A DNA stretch of 20,834 bases from Prorocentrum cordatum (taxonomy: Eukaryota; Sar; Dinophyceae; Prorocentrales; Prorocentraceae). A model generated the notes under the pieces. It was given only the letters and a program-made list of their open reading frames with translations. It did not search any database and was not told where the DNA came from. Shown in pieces: positions 1 to 8,639 of the stretch. The position numbers and the translations under genes were made by a program. The first letter of the stretch is position 1; each line of letters opens with the position of its first letter. The stretch covers positions 162,170 through 183,003 of the forward strand of contig CAUYUJ010019285.1 in assembly GCA_963575745.1 (NCBI GenBank), given 5' to 3'.

Positions 1-372
1 CGGGAAGCGAGCCCCGTCTCCAGCGTGCCGGGCTGCCCCGCTGCATTCAGAGGAAGCCCCCACTGCGGCCTCCGATGGTCTGCGCGATTCACGGCCCCAG
101 CGGGTGGCGACATCATCCCCGGACGGAAATGGAAGGAGCAGACGGAGCCGCATATCGAGAACTTGGCCGCTTGGCCCGCCAGGCTTAGGAATGAGAGCGA
201 TCGGCGGAGATGCCTGCTGAAACGCAGAAGTGCAATGCCCTTGTATACTCTTCAGAATGACAACGACATGCTGGCTTTGCATCCTTCCTGCTCAGCATCA
301 CCAAACAAGGCCCAGTACGGTTCAAACGACGGTCCAGAGAGTCTGGCATGGAGGGCGAGAAAGGTAAAATAA
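1..372 (+). CDS. Unrecognised open frame, 5' end beyond window
   Basis: The frame is open from the first base to a TAA at 370-372. The first ATG inside the window is at 25, giving 115 residues, but the frame may begin upstream. The middle (about residues 30-100) has mixed composition, with motifs such as GRKWKEQTEPHIENLAAW and MPLYTLQNDNDMLALHPS. That is less arginine- and proline-biased than most chance frames here. No domain, signal peptide or membrane segment is recognised. Opposite-strand frames overlap its 3' half, so it could equally be a chance frame or an exon end. The base composition does not distinguish it from its surroundings. Confidence 0.15.
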   Translation, partial: REASPVSSVPGCPAAFRGSPHCGLRWSARFTAPAGGDIIPGRKWKEQTEPHIENLAAWPARLRNESDRRRCLLKRRSAMPLYTLQNDNDMLALHPSCSASPNKAQYGSNDGPESLAWRARKVK

Positions 373-1299
373 AAAAGGGCCTCGCTAATAGATGGCATGC
401 GCGGCGACCCCTCAGCAACCGCACGCGGGCCAGCTAGCGTGCCACGGGCACCTCGCAAACAATGAATGCTGCGGCCACATGGCCGCCCACGCCTCCGCTC
501 TTCCCTGCAAGAACGAGCAGGGCCGATATTGCCCAACGTTGTCAGGGGGGGAGCGGGCCTGCCGACGCTCGCATGAGCGCGAGGGCTTGGCCTGCGCGGC
601 GGTAACAAGCATGCTCAAGCCATGTTTGCCACGAAGCAGCGCGCGCATTGGGCGCAGAACGGTAGACCCTGTCATCGGCCTGGCGCAACGCGTCAAGCAC
701 GCCCTCCAGCCCGCCCGAGGCCGTCGAAGGAACGCCCCCGAATCGCGGGACCACGCGTGAAACACCCCCATCAGCTGAGCATCGATCGGCTGGCGGCTGA
801 AGGGGGCACCTGAGGCGAGAGCACAACTGGGGTGGCATGGAATTGACCGGCGCGGTCAAAATCAGGCTGAGGGTGCGCCGTGGGATCCGACTCTGTCAGC
901 GCAGCACCCGAGTTGAACATAAGCCGACTGCCAGCGGCGATTATCCGCATCAATTAAACAGGGACCATCAACCTGGACCTGGACCGCTAACAGGGGAACT
1001 CCCCTGAACCTGGGCAGCGGACCCTTGCCGACGCGCGGGAAGACGTCATCCTGAGAAAGGCCCAAATTCGAAAGCGCCCCAGGCTGAAGAGCGGGGACCA
1101 ACTGGATAACTCGCCAAGGCCTGGGGGACACTCGAATGATCGTGGCGCAGCGGCAGCATGGGCGCCATTCGGAGGCCGGCACCGAACAAGGCTGGGCGGC
1201 GCGGCACGAGGAGCCCCGCCAGGGCCCAGCAGTGGGCCCGCGGAGCCCCTGCAGCTGCCGCGCCGTGTGCTGCAGGGGCCTCGGTCGCGCTGCTGCGCA
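373..1299. other. GC-rich stretch with no supported gene
   Basis: Several 60-190-codon frames are open on both strands. They overlap each other, are arginine-, alanine- and proline-rich, and none resembles a known family. I see no tandem repeat or long inverted repeat here. Confidence 0.4.
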
Positions 1300-1443
1300 C
1301 GCCCTGGGCATCGCTCGGACGTCCATTCCCTGTATTTGTTTCGCTTTCGTGCGTGGGTTTTTTCGCCAAATGATCAAGGATGCTCCTCGATGGCCGTCGC
1401 CGAGAAAAAAATGCACGCGTCCGAGCGATGCCAAGCGCCCTGG
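1300..1443. mobile_element. ~128-bp inverted-repeat element, copy 1
   Basis: The ends are inverted repeats: GGCATCGCTCGGACG starts at 1307 and its complement ends at 1432. An 8-bp direct repeat, CGCCCTGG, lies at 1300-1307 and 1436-1443, as expected of a target-site duplication; 8 bp is the size typical of the hAT superfamily. The core ATGCTCCTCGATGG (1380-1393) is shared with the two other copies. No transposase fits in this length, so a non-autonomous MITE-like element is the simplest reading. Possible GC...AG intron borders exist on either strand: 1308-1435 (plus, 128 nt) or 1431-1304 (minus, 128 nt). Confidence 0.65.
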
Positions 1444-1651
1444 TGGCCCCTGGGAGCGGCGGGAACTCCGAGGCCGCGGCCTGCGCGGGCGCTCCGCGAG
1501 ACCGGAGCGGCGCCCGCCGCGCGGCGCGCGGACTCAAAAAGACAGAGGAGCCGAGGGCGTGCTCGAGGCCGCCGATGGCGACGCCCGCGAAGGCGACTCT
1601 GCCGCCCGGCCATCGGCGTCGGGGCGGGGCCGAAGGGGGGCCCGGCCACCC

Positions 1652-1794
1652 GGGCCCCTGGCCATCGCTCGGACGTCCATCCCCTGTGTTTTTTGTCGGT
1701 TTCGTGCGTGGCTTTTTCGGCAACTGATCAAGGATGCTCCTCGATGGCCCTCGCCGAGGAAAAAGCGCGCACGTCCGAGCGATGCCAGGGCCCC
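1652..1794. mobile_element. ~128-bp inverted-repeat element, copy 2
   Basis: It has the same orientation as copy 1 and is closely similar over its whole length, with shared core ATGCTCCTCGATGG at 1734-1747. The left end CCTGGCCATCGCTCGGACGT and the right end pair over about 20 bp with one extra base on the left. GGGCCCC at 1652-1658 and 1788-1794 is a 7-bp direct repeat spaced 136 bp apart, exactly as in copy 1. GC...AG borders can be drawn at 1661-1788 (plus) or 1785-1658 (minus), each 128 nt. If it is an intron, the 226-bp interval between copies 1 and 2 would be an exon. Confidence 0.65.
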
Positions 1795-2296
1795 GAGAGA
1801 CCCCCCGATCGACCCGCCCGACGGCAAGGACAACAGCGGGGGGCGCCGACCAGTCCCAAAAGAACTCCAGTCGCCGCCAGCTGCCCAAACTCAGCAACGT
1901 TCAACTTTCCCCGCGCGGGGGTACCTGACGGCGCTGATATTACAATGAACGAGGCGCGCCCGAGGCGAACGCGCGCGCGACCCATCGCGAGGAGCCCACC
2001 TCAGACCAGTCACCAGCCGGGAACGTCAGGCTCGCTACACCAGGTACGAACGAGCCACGACGAGGACGCGGGATGAGGCGTCGCACGCGTATGTTTCGCA
2101 CGCTTCGCGCTTCGCGAGGCACGACTCGCCACCCAAATTTGCGCGACGACTTCACCATGGAGACTGATTTGCGCCCGCGCTGATACGCTCGGCAAAAACC
2201 ACGACATCGGCGTCCGCGCGAGAAATCCCCCTGGAAGCCGTGAGCCCCCAGCACGACATGGAGGAATAACTGAACTTCAGGGTCTCGGCAGGAGAG

Positions 2297-3024
2297 TCAG
2301 CGCCTGCTGCATCTGGAGAACCTGGGCAAAGAACCTGGTGCGTCGTTCCTGGCCTCGCCTCTGACCTCATCGTTGGCCTTAGCGGCATTGTCCTTAGCTT
2401 TGGCCGGGAACTCCACCTCGATCTGGCCAGCTGTGGTTTTCTGATCGCTCGGATCTGATCGGGGAGCCGCTGGCCGGGGCTGCCGGAGACCCGCCGCGCC
2501 AGCTGAGGATCCCACGACCGTGGCACCAGGGGCGCAGGTCGCCGCCCGAGGGGTAGAATGCGACGCAGGGGGGCCTGCTCAAGCTCCACCCCAACGGAGC
2601 CAACTCCAGCCACACCGATGTTCCGATTCCTGCGGAGTTCACCCATGCGCGCACGGTGCTCGGGTTCATGCTGGCCAGCCTGAGTCTTGACGGCCATGAG
2701 AACATCATGAAGAAAGAGATTGATGCTTGTCGATTGGTCGGAATGGAACATCTGAAAACCAACCCGGTCGGACTCAGAGAAGGCTGGCCCTGACAGGTCG
2801 ATCGACGCACCGATGTCCACAGCCGAGTCGTCAGCACAATCCTTGAAGGGTGACGAGATGTTGATAGCGTTGCTGCTGGCCTTCGAGGTCCTGAGAACAC
2901 CAACCGCCAAATCTCGAATGGCCTGCTTCAAAGGCCTCCCCAGCAGCGCTATCCGTGGCCACGAGGTCGTCCAGCGTCTTGGCTGACTCCAAAAGCTCTC
3001 ATCCATATCAACTCTCTTGAGCAA
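2297..3024 (-). pseudogene. Coding-like region in three frames; broken or multi-exon gene
   Basis: This is the most coding-like non-repetitive stretch on the minus strand, but the protein-like character moves between frames. One frame, open from 3006 to 2831, reads ELLESAKTLDDLVATDSAAG and ends at a stop. A second, from an ATG at 3024 to a stop at 2152 (290 residues), reads naturally between about 2920 and 2560, with segments such as AIRDLAVGVLRTSKASSNA and SESDRVGFQMFHSDQSTSIN. A third, ending at 2297, carries QIEVEFPAKAKDNAAKANDE. Codons in the better parts prefer G or C in the third position without being extreme. This fits exons in different phases or a gene decayed by small indels. I recognise no family. 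The 290-residue frame taken alone is unlikely to be the true product, because its last third is arginine- and proline-biased. Confidence 0.3.
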
Positions 3025-3136
3025 AGCCTTGTCGAGACACGGTCAGCTGCAGTATTCCGTAACTGGGACGCCTGGGATGACAAAGGCAAACGCCAACAAG
3101 AGTGGATGGGATGAACGGGGCCAAAAATTCTGAGCA

Positions 3137-3941
3137 TCAGGTTGGGGGAGGTGGCCAGCCACCTGCTTGATCACCGCGAGAGCGTCGAGAGAAAGGGTGA
3201 CGATCATGTCGTCGCGCTGGTGGCCCCCCCCCCCCCGCGCCTTCGCTAACGGCCCCCTGGCGGATCTTGGCCGGGCCAGTTCTGCCTGCCACCCGCATCA
3301 ACCAGGGCAAACGCAGGTTGCTTGCTCCCCGACATGGCGTCGTGAGACCGACAGACATCCTTGCGCCCGACGCACAAACAACTTCGCTTGGCGGGGAGGT
3401 CGCCCCAAGCACACGCAGTGCAACCACGCCGACGAGAAGGATGGCCTGCCACCACCATGAACAACTTCGACCCACGGGTCATCCTTCCAACCGGCGCTGC
3501 AAGACTGGATGGGCCTGGTTTGCACCACCACCACCATAAGTTGGAGGGGGGAATGAGGAGGAGGACGAGGAGGACGAAGAAGAAGGACTTGCGTGTGGTC
3601 TCGGTTGGACCTTTGGGGGGTCGAGCAATTAGCCCGACTCGGCATCAACCTCTCACAGTCGCATCGTGCCGTGGCGATCCGAGGTGGGGGTTACACGCAC
3701 CGTGCAGCCTCTGGGGAGCTTCGCCCGCGGGGCCGCCGCAGCTCGTCACAGTGTCTCTGGGCAGGGGGTGATAAAACAGGCCCATCAGGACTCGGGCATG
3801 CTCCACGCGGAGCAGAGGAAGTGGAGAACCTGAGGCGGCTGCGCGCAGCTGTACCGCCAGGGCCGCGCCCGTGGGCAGGGCGGCCTGCCCCCGGCGAGGG
3901 CCCAGTGGCGACCTGGCCCACCGAGAGCTTGGCTTGGCGGT
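3137..3941. other. No supported gene; one C-run
   Basis: Both strands carry overlapping frames of 70-136 codons without recognisable domains. A run of 13 C lies at 3224-3236. I see no long repeat or inverted repeat in this stretch. Confidence 0.4.
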
Positions 3942-4110
3942 ACAGTCAACCCGCGGAGTAAGGATGCACGATCAGGATGCAAGGGCCTTGGAAAGCCATG
4001 TTGACGCCTAAGGGGCTGGCCAGCGAAAGTTGCCAGGGATGGACCGAAAGGGCAAGGATGCAAGGGTAACCTAGGACAAGTTGCTCATCCTTACTCTGCG
4101 GGTTGACTGT
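3942..4110. mobile_element. 169-bp element with 25-bp terminal inverted repeats
   Basis: The left arm 3942-3966 begins ACAGTCAACCCGC. The reverse complement of the right arm 4086-4110 matches it at 24 of 25 bases. Inside, AGGATGCAAGGG occurs twice (about 3972 and 4051). No target-site duplication is obvious in the flanks, and no protein-coding capacity is present. A non-autonomous DNA transposon (MITE) or a stem-forming fold-back repeat would both fit. Confidence 0.6.
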
Positions 4111-4253
4111 GCCCGTGCTGTTCGCTGAGCGCAACAGGTCCTTGGGCCAGCATGGCTGCGGAAGGAGCCGGATGAGGAGCAGTCCCAGGGCCGCCAGGGA
4201 GTGAGGGGCAACGATAGGGGGGACTGGCATAGGGGGAGTTGCATCGGCCTGGG

Positions 4254-4350
4254 ATCGGCGATACATCGCCGATAGATCGGCGATAGGCCCCCGATAGTGA
4301 ATCCGAACCTTTCTGGACAGGTTGGGGCTATCGGGTCCCTATCGGCGATC
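4254..4350. repeat. Cluster of GATCGGCGAT palindromes and nested inverted repeats
   Basis: ATCGGCGAT (4254-4262) and ATCGCCGAT (4265-4273) form a perfect 9-bp inverted repeat with a 2-base spacer. GATCGGCGATAG (4275-4286) pairs at 11 of 12 bases with 4339-4350. CCCGATAG (4290-4297) pairs with CTATCGGG (4328-4335), and AACCT (4306-4310) with AGGTT (4319-4323). Together the last three arms nest into one long hairpin. Confidence 0.6.
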
Positions 4351-4608
4351 AATAGGCGATTGCGTGTCGATGCATCCCCCCCTTTTGCCTATCCCCCCCT
4401 CTCGTTGCCCCTGACGAAGACGGAGCGACGGAAGCTGCAACAGAAGCAGGTCAAACCTGCTAGGAGTCAGCGTGCTGAGGAATGCAGTGAGCGCCCGTGC
4501 CGCTGGCAGGCGGGCACCTCCGTCGAGGCCGAAGAAGGCGAGGGCCGCTGGGTGCTGCGACGCTTCCCTGCCGTCCGCTCCGGGGGAGGGGTGGCAGTGT
4601 TTCTCCCC

Positions 4609-4684
4609 TCCTCCTCCTCCTCCTCCTCCTCCTCCTCCTCCTCCTCCTCCTCCTCCTCCTCCTCCTCCTCCTCCTCCTCCTCCT
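4609..4684 (+). repeat. (TCC)n microsatellite
   Basis: About 25 uninterrupted TCC units, ending at TCCTGCTGTTAG. It keeps frames open on both strands (poly-Ser, poly-Pro and poly-Leu; poly-Arg on the minus strand), which should not be read as protein. Confidence 0.9.
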
Positions 4685-4925
4685 GCTGTTAGTCATTCTC
4701 CCCTCCCATCCTCCTCTCTCTATCGTTCCCTCTCTCTCTCACACACAGACACTCCTCCTCTGCTCCTCCCTCTCCTCCCCCTCCTCCTCCTCCTCCTCCT
4801 CCCCCTCCTCCTCCTCCTCCTCCTGCTGTTAGTCATTCTCCCCTCCCATCCTCCTCTCTCTTCTCTCTTGGTTCCCTCTCTCTCTCACACACAGACACTC
4901 CTCCTCTGCTCCTCCCTCTCCTCCT
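4681..4925 (+). repeat. ~140-bp tandem duplication within pyrimidine-rich DNA
   Basis: The block starting TCCTGCTGTTAGTCATTCTC at 4681 recurs at 4821. It continues through a TC-rich part, an ACACACAGACACTCC segment and a TCC tract. The copies are nearly identical apart from a few bases inserted in the second, near 4861-4875. The 140-bp unit includes a microsatellite and its unique flank, so it is a duplication larger than slippage of the triplet alone. Confidence 0.8.
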
Positions 4926-5112
4926 CCCCCTCCCCCTCCCCTCCCCCTCCCCCTCCTCCTCCTCCTCCTCCTCCTCCTCCTCCTCCCCTCCTCCTCCTCC
5001 TCCTCCTCCTCCTCCTTTTCCACCACGTCCTCCTCAGAATCCCCCACATCCTTCCTCCTCCTCCTCTTCCTCCTCCTCCTCCTCCTCCTCCTTCTCCTCC
5101 TCCTCCTACAGT
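4926..5112 (+). repeat. Interrupted TCC/CCCTCC microsatellite
   Basis: Homopyrimidine on the plus strand except for a short mixed interval near 5021-5055 (CCACCACGTCCTCCTCAG). Units vary between TCC, CCCCTCC and TTCC, showing an older, degenerate tract beside the purer ones upstream. Confidence 0.85.
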
Positions 5113-5338
5113 TCCTCACCCTCCTCCTGCGCCCACATGGCCGCATATACCGTCGCCAATGCATCTGTCACCTCTGCGCCTGGTTCTCGCACGAGCCTTG
5201 CACGAAGCAACGTCGAATGAAATAGGTCGGAGCACGGGTAGCGATATTGGCACCTACGCGCACGACACGAGGACCTTCACCGAGAGACACGCAACACCTC
5301 TGGGGGACTCGCATGGCTAAGGTTAATTGTTTCAATCC

Positions 5339-5540
5339 GAGGTGCCCTGAGGTGCCCTGTAGCCAGTGAGCTGCCCTGAGGTGCCCGAAGGTAGCTGCCA
5401 AGATGCTCCTTGCAGGCGCCCGAAGATACCTGGCAGGACGCTTCCTGCGGCGCCCGAACGTTCCTACCAAGACGCTTCCCTGCGGCGCCCGATGGTACCT
5501 CGCAGGACGCTTCCCTGAGGCGCCCGGCCATGTGCTTCCA
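5339..5540 (+). repeat. Degenerate tandem repeat, period ~35 bp
   Basis: GTGCCCG or GCGCCCG recurs at 5381, 5416, 5450, 5485 and 5520, so units are 34-35 bp. Each continues with a related sequence such as CAGGACGCTTCC. Short GAGGTGCCCT units precede the array from 5339. A 245-codon minus-strand frame crosses it, but the non-triplet period shifts frame from unit to unit, which argues against selected protein repeats. Confidence 0.7.
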
Positions 5541-5819
5541 GCCACGTCTCCCCCGCTGCAGGCCCAGAGCCATCCCACAGCGCAGTGAGCCACCCAGCGA
5601 GGTTCCGTGGCGAGCGTCCACGCCTTGGGCCTCGGACGGGAGGGAGCTGCCCTAAGAGCGGGCCTGCACGCCAGCACACGAAGGGAACCCGACGTTGAGC
5701 CCATGCCCAGCACAGCTGAGCACTCGGCCATGCTCGGACTGCTGTGCCTGCGCACACGCGTCCGTGCGCGAATGCGTGATGCCGGCCGACTAGACTGCTG
5801 GAGCTGGGGTGAATCCCGG

Positions 5820-6440
5820 CATCTTGCTCGCATCCAAAAATCATCGGGACACGAATCAACCTCATCAAACCCCACTAAGACAGAACAACCCCACCACAGA
5901 AACAACGTTCAGCATTCCACAAAGGAACTTCATCGCGACACCATCAAGAATCCATCACAGAAAATCGGGACACCAGCGAGACAGCGCTAAAGCTCAATGT
6001 AAAAAGCCATCAAATCACCATCGCAACGTCGTCAAGTCACAATCAAAAACTGTTAACCTACACATACACACACACACACACACACGCATTGATACAATAC
6101 CAACGGGGCACGACAACGGGACATCATTCTGACACCGTGAAACTACTATCAAACACGATCGGAAATCGGAGCACCTTCGACAAACGAGCACAAACCAACG
6201 TCATTAAGGCATTATTCAGTCACCGTCAAAGCGATCGAAGCACCATCAAACGAAACAATTCTACGATTAGAACACTGTAGGCCACCATCGCAGATCCATT
6301 GCGACACCGTCAAGGCATTGTAGGAATTAGACTGGGGCACATTCGGGCCTCGAGCAAGGATAAATCAACAGTAAACCGGGACGCCATAACAAAGAACAGA
6401 CTGTCAAACACTCAAATGACACAATCGGGGCACGAGCAAC
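5820..6440 (+). other. A-rich island with recurrent CACCRTCAA-like motifs
   Basis: This ~620-bp segment is distinctly A- and C-rich compared with its GC-rich flanks. Variants of ATCGGGACACC and CACCATCAA or CACCGTCAA recur, for example near 5938, 5970, 6137, 6222, 6240 and 6305. Spacing is irregular. Short open frames exist but none is protein-like. It looks like an ancient, degenerate satellite or an intronic or intergenic island. Confidence 0.5.
6061..6085 (+). repeat. (CA)n microsatellite
   Basis: About 12 CA dinucleotides with one interruption (ACATACACAC) at the start, inside the A-rich island. Confidence 0.9.
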
Positions 6441-6591
6441 TCAAAAAATACGAAAACGGGCACGGCCCGAACACGGCCAGGATGGCACCATCGACCACCC
6501 CGCCAAGCCGCTGGCCCGGCAAACAACGGTAATCAAAAGTAACACTATCCAATAGAGGCCGATGCTGAGGTCAAACGAGGTCGGGAAAGAT

Positions 6592-6722
6592 GGTTCAAGT
6601 CGAGGCCGAGGACGATGATACAAGTCGACTAAGATGATCCGAGTTGGGTCCGGGAAAGTGGTCCGAGTCGAGGTCGCAGATCCAACTCGAAGAAGATGAT
6701 CCAAGTCGAGGCCAGGAAGATC
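6592..6722 (+). repeat. Degenerate tandem array, units 19-25 bp
   Basis: GATCCAAGTCGAG-like units begin at about 6592, 6617, 6636, 6660, 6679 and 6698. Spacing is 25, 19, 24, 19 and 19 bp. The longer units contain an additional GGGAAAG or GAGGACG segment. Confidence 0.7.
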
Positions 6723-6760
6723 ACTGCCCGACACTGGGGCGGAGTCGACCGGCACCTGGG

Positions 6761-6955
6761 TATGGCAGGCTCGTCTCGTGCCGACTTCGGCGTTGGTTGT
6801 TGACACCGCGGGGATTGCTCAGTCGTGAACGATCGGCTCCAACCTCGACCGATTCTGGGTCGCCAGCGGCCTTCAGCGTTGAGCTCTGGCGGCGGGGCCG
6901 TCGCCCGTCGACACGACGCGAATCCACCGTAGGCCTCTCACGGTCGTACGGCACG
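6761..6955 (+). repeat. ~200-bp dispersed repeat, copy A
   Basis: It aligns in direct orientation with 8381-8588. Shared blocks include GGCAGG(C/T)TCGT(C/G)TCGTGCCGAC, CGATTCTGGGTCGCC and GTCGACACGACGC. Both strands stay open across it, and both translations resemble those of copy B, for example DSGSPAAF on the plus strand and AAGDPES on the minus strand. This could be a mobile-element fragment or a repeated exon; I recognise no family. Confidence 0.7.
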
Positions 6956-7180
6956 GAAAGCAGCACAAGACACCGTGCATCTCAACGGGAGCAGCTCCGC
7001 GGGGGTCTCTCGACGTCCCCAGCTTCCAGGGTGGATCAAGCCTGCCTCGCCCCTAGTGATCTGGTAGAGGGAACCAAGTAGTGGGCATTCCCCCGCCCCC
7101 CAAACACTCAAAGCTGGCACGCGCGGGGATGACGGCGGTCGAAGTGCAATTTATCCAGCCCACCGCCAACATTGATCATT

Positions 7181-7405
7181 GGGGGGCGGGGGGGGGGGGG
7201 ACGAATGAATGTGGCATGAGTGTTCGCTGATTTCTTCCGAGGCCTATCGCCCAGCCGGCCCCGCAGCACCGGTAGCGCGCGGCTGCGTGCTCCCCACCCC
7301 TCCTCGTCGTGCAGGAGCACACGACGGGCTCTTGCTTTGAGGGGGAAGGAGGGGGGGGAAGGGAGGGGTGGTGAGCGATCCCCCTAGATTTGGGGGGAGG
7401 GGGGC
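7181..7405 (+). repeat. G-runs and purine-rich patches
   Basis: A run broken by one C spans 7181-7200. Further G-rich purine patches lie at 7339-7370 and 7391-7405. Several runs of four or more G lie close together, so G-quadruplexes are possible. The intervening 7201-7338 is ordinary GC-rich sequence with no gene I can support. Confidence 0.6.
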
Positions 7406-7659
7406 GGGCCCTGGAACATATGTGCCCGCTTCCGCGGCCCACCTCCACCTGGGACGGGGGGCTGGTGGGGCTGGGATGCCGTGGCCCACTGGTGGGCCTG
7501 GGATGCCCCTGCCCAGTGAGGATGGGGGCAGGGCACACGATGCTGCAATGCGGGGCAGGTGATGCGTTTCCTGCTCGGACGCCAGCAGAGGAGGCCTTCT
7601 GAGACCGCGGCGCTGCATCCGAGACTTCGAGGTGCGAGCGAGAGCGTCGTGCGACGACC

Positions 7660-8190
7660 TTGCCGGCCCAGCCGAGCGGACGTGAGACCTCGACATCGCC
7701 CATCTCAGAAGTCCCTTTGCCCCCGGGGTCCCGCTTGGAACCGCACGAGGTGATCCCCTCCGCCCCTGGGAGGAACCCTGAGGACGACCATGGCGATGGC
7801 GATGACGACGTGGCGCTGACGATGACGATCTCTCGACGCCTCGACGACAGCGATGACGAGAACGACAACGATGACGATGACGATGACGAGGCCGAGGCCG
7901 ACCAGCCTCGCGCACCGCGCCCCGCGCTGCGCGACAGGCGGGCGGCGACCTTCGCGCCCCCGCGCCGCCACCCCGGAGCAGGGCGGCCCCTTCCCTTCGC
8001 TGGCCACGACGCGCGACGCGTGGGCATCTTCGCGCCACGGCGCGTGGGCGCTCTCTCCTCCTCCTCCTCCTCCTCCTCCTCCTCCTCCTCCTCCTCCTCC
8101 TGCTCCTCCTCCTCCTCCTCCTCCTCCTCTTCCTCCTCCGCCTCCTCCTGCTCCTCCTCCTCCTCCTCCTCCTCGTCATCCCGCAAATGA
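7660..8190 (+). CDS. Unrecognised acidic open frame running into poly-Ser
   Basis: The frame runs from an ATG at 7660 to a TGA at 8188-8190 (176 codons). Residues about 45-80 are dominated by Asp and Glu (for example DDSDDENDNDDDDDDEAEAD), encoded by a degenerate GACGAT array at about 7790-7890. Residues about 80-130 are Arg- and Pro-rich, and the C-terminal ~45 residues are poly-Ser from the TCC tract. Acidic and serine tracts occur in real nuclear proteins, but here both come from simple repeats. A minus-strand frame also stays open throughout. No start context or domain supports translation. It may be a chance frame. Confidence 0.18.
   Translation: MPAQPSGRETSTSPISEVPLPPGSRLEPHEVIPSAPGRNPEDDHGDGDDDVALTMTISRRLDDSDDENDNDDDDDDEAEADQPRAPRPALRDRRAATFAPPRRHPGAGRPLPFAGHDARRVGIFAPRRVGALSSSSSSSSSSSSSSSCSSSSSSSSSSSSASSCSSSSSSSSSSRK
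8055..8175 (+). repeat. (TCC)n microsatellite with interruptions
   Basis: TCC units interrupted by TGC, CTT and CGC triplets. The interruptions preserve the 3-base phase, so they look like point changes in a single old tract. Confidence 0.9.
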
Positions 8191-8380
8191 CCTGTGGTTC
8201 GATCCCTGCCTCCTTTCGCCTCCACCCCACAACCCGCCAAATCCTTTCGATCGCGAATGCCAACCAAACCACCCCACCCAACCCGAAGACGCCGTTGAAG
8301 CTGTCGATATCCAGTTGGCGGACATTCCGGAGCACTGAAACACACACACACACCATGGAAAACGGAAGCCCCCCAACCCA

Positions 8381-8588
8381 TTACGGCAGGTTCGTGTCGT
8401 GCCGACCCCAGCGTTGGTTTTTGACACCGCAGGGATCGTTCAACCTTGAACGATCGGCCGCTGCAGCAACGTCCGATCGTTCAACATCGATCGATTCTGG
8501 GTCGCCGGCGGCGTTCAACCTTGAACGCCCGCGCTGGGGTCGCCGCTGGTCGACACGACGCAAACCTACCGTAGAAGGTTTACGGGGT
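8381..8588 (+). repeat. ~200-bp dispersed repeat, copy B, with two hairpins
   Basis: This is the direct-orientation relative of 6761-6955. It additionally contains two perfect 9-bp hairpins with CC loops: ATCGTTCAA-CC-TTGAACGAT (8435-8454) and GGCGTTCAA-CC-TTGAACGCC (8510-8529). The corresponding places in copy A are degraded. A (CA)n stretch ending CACACCATGG lies just upstream at 8339-8356. Confidence 0.7.
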
Positions 8589-8639
8589 GGGCGGGGGTGG
8601 TTTAGTGAGCAGTGAGGTAGACCGAGAAACGCCGGCGGC

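Noticed and set aside
3224-3236. C-run as a frameshifting or slippage site
   Set aside because: No convincing coding frame lies on either side.
4472-5320. A 282-codon Pro/Leu-rich plus-strand frame
   Set aside because: The length comes from pyrimidine repeats; the flanking parts have no recognisable domain.
7442-7520. Short direct repeat GGTGGG(G/C)CTGGGATGCC, twice
   Set aside because: Short, local and in G-rich sequence; probably chance or minor duplication.
7176-8381. A 401-codon minus-strand frame with acidic and serine tracts
   Set aside because: Overlapped by a similarly long frame (370 codons) in another phase and by the acidic plus-strand frame. The homopolymers derive from the TCC and GAC repeats.
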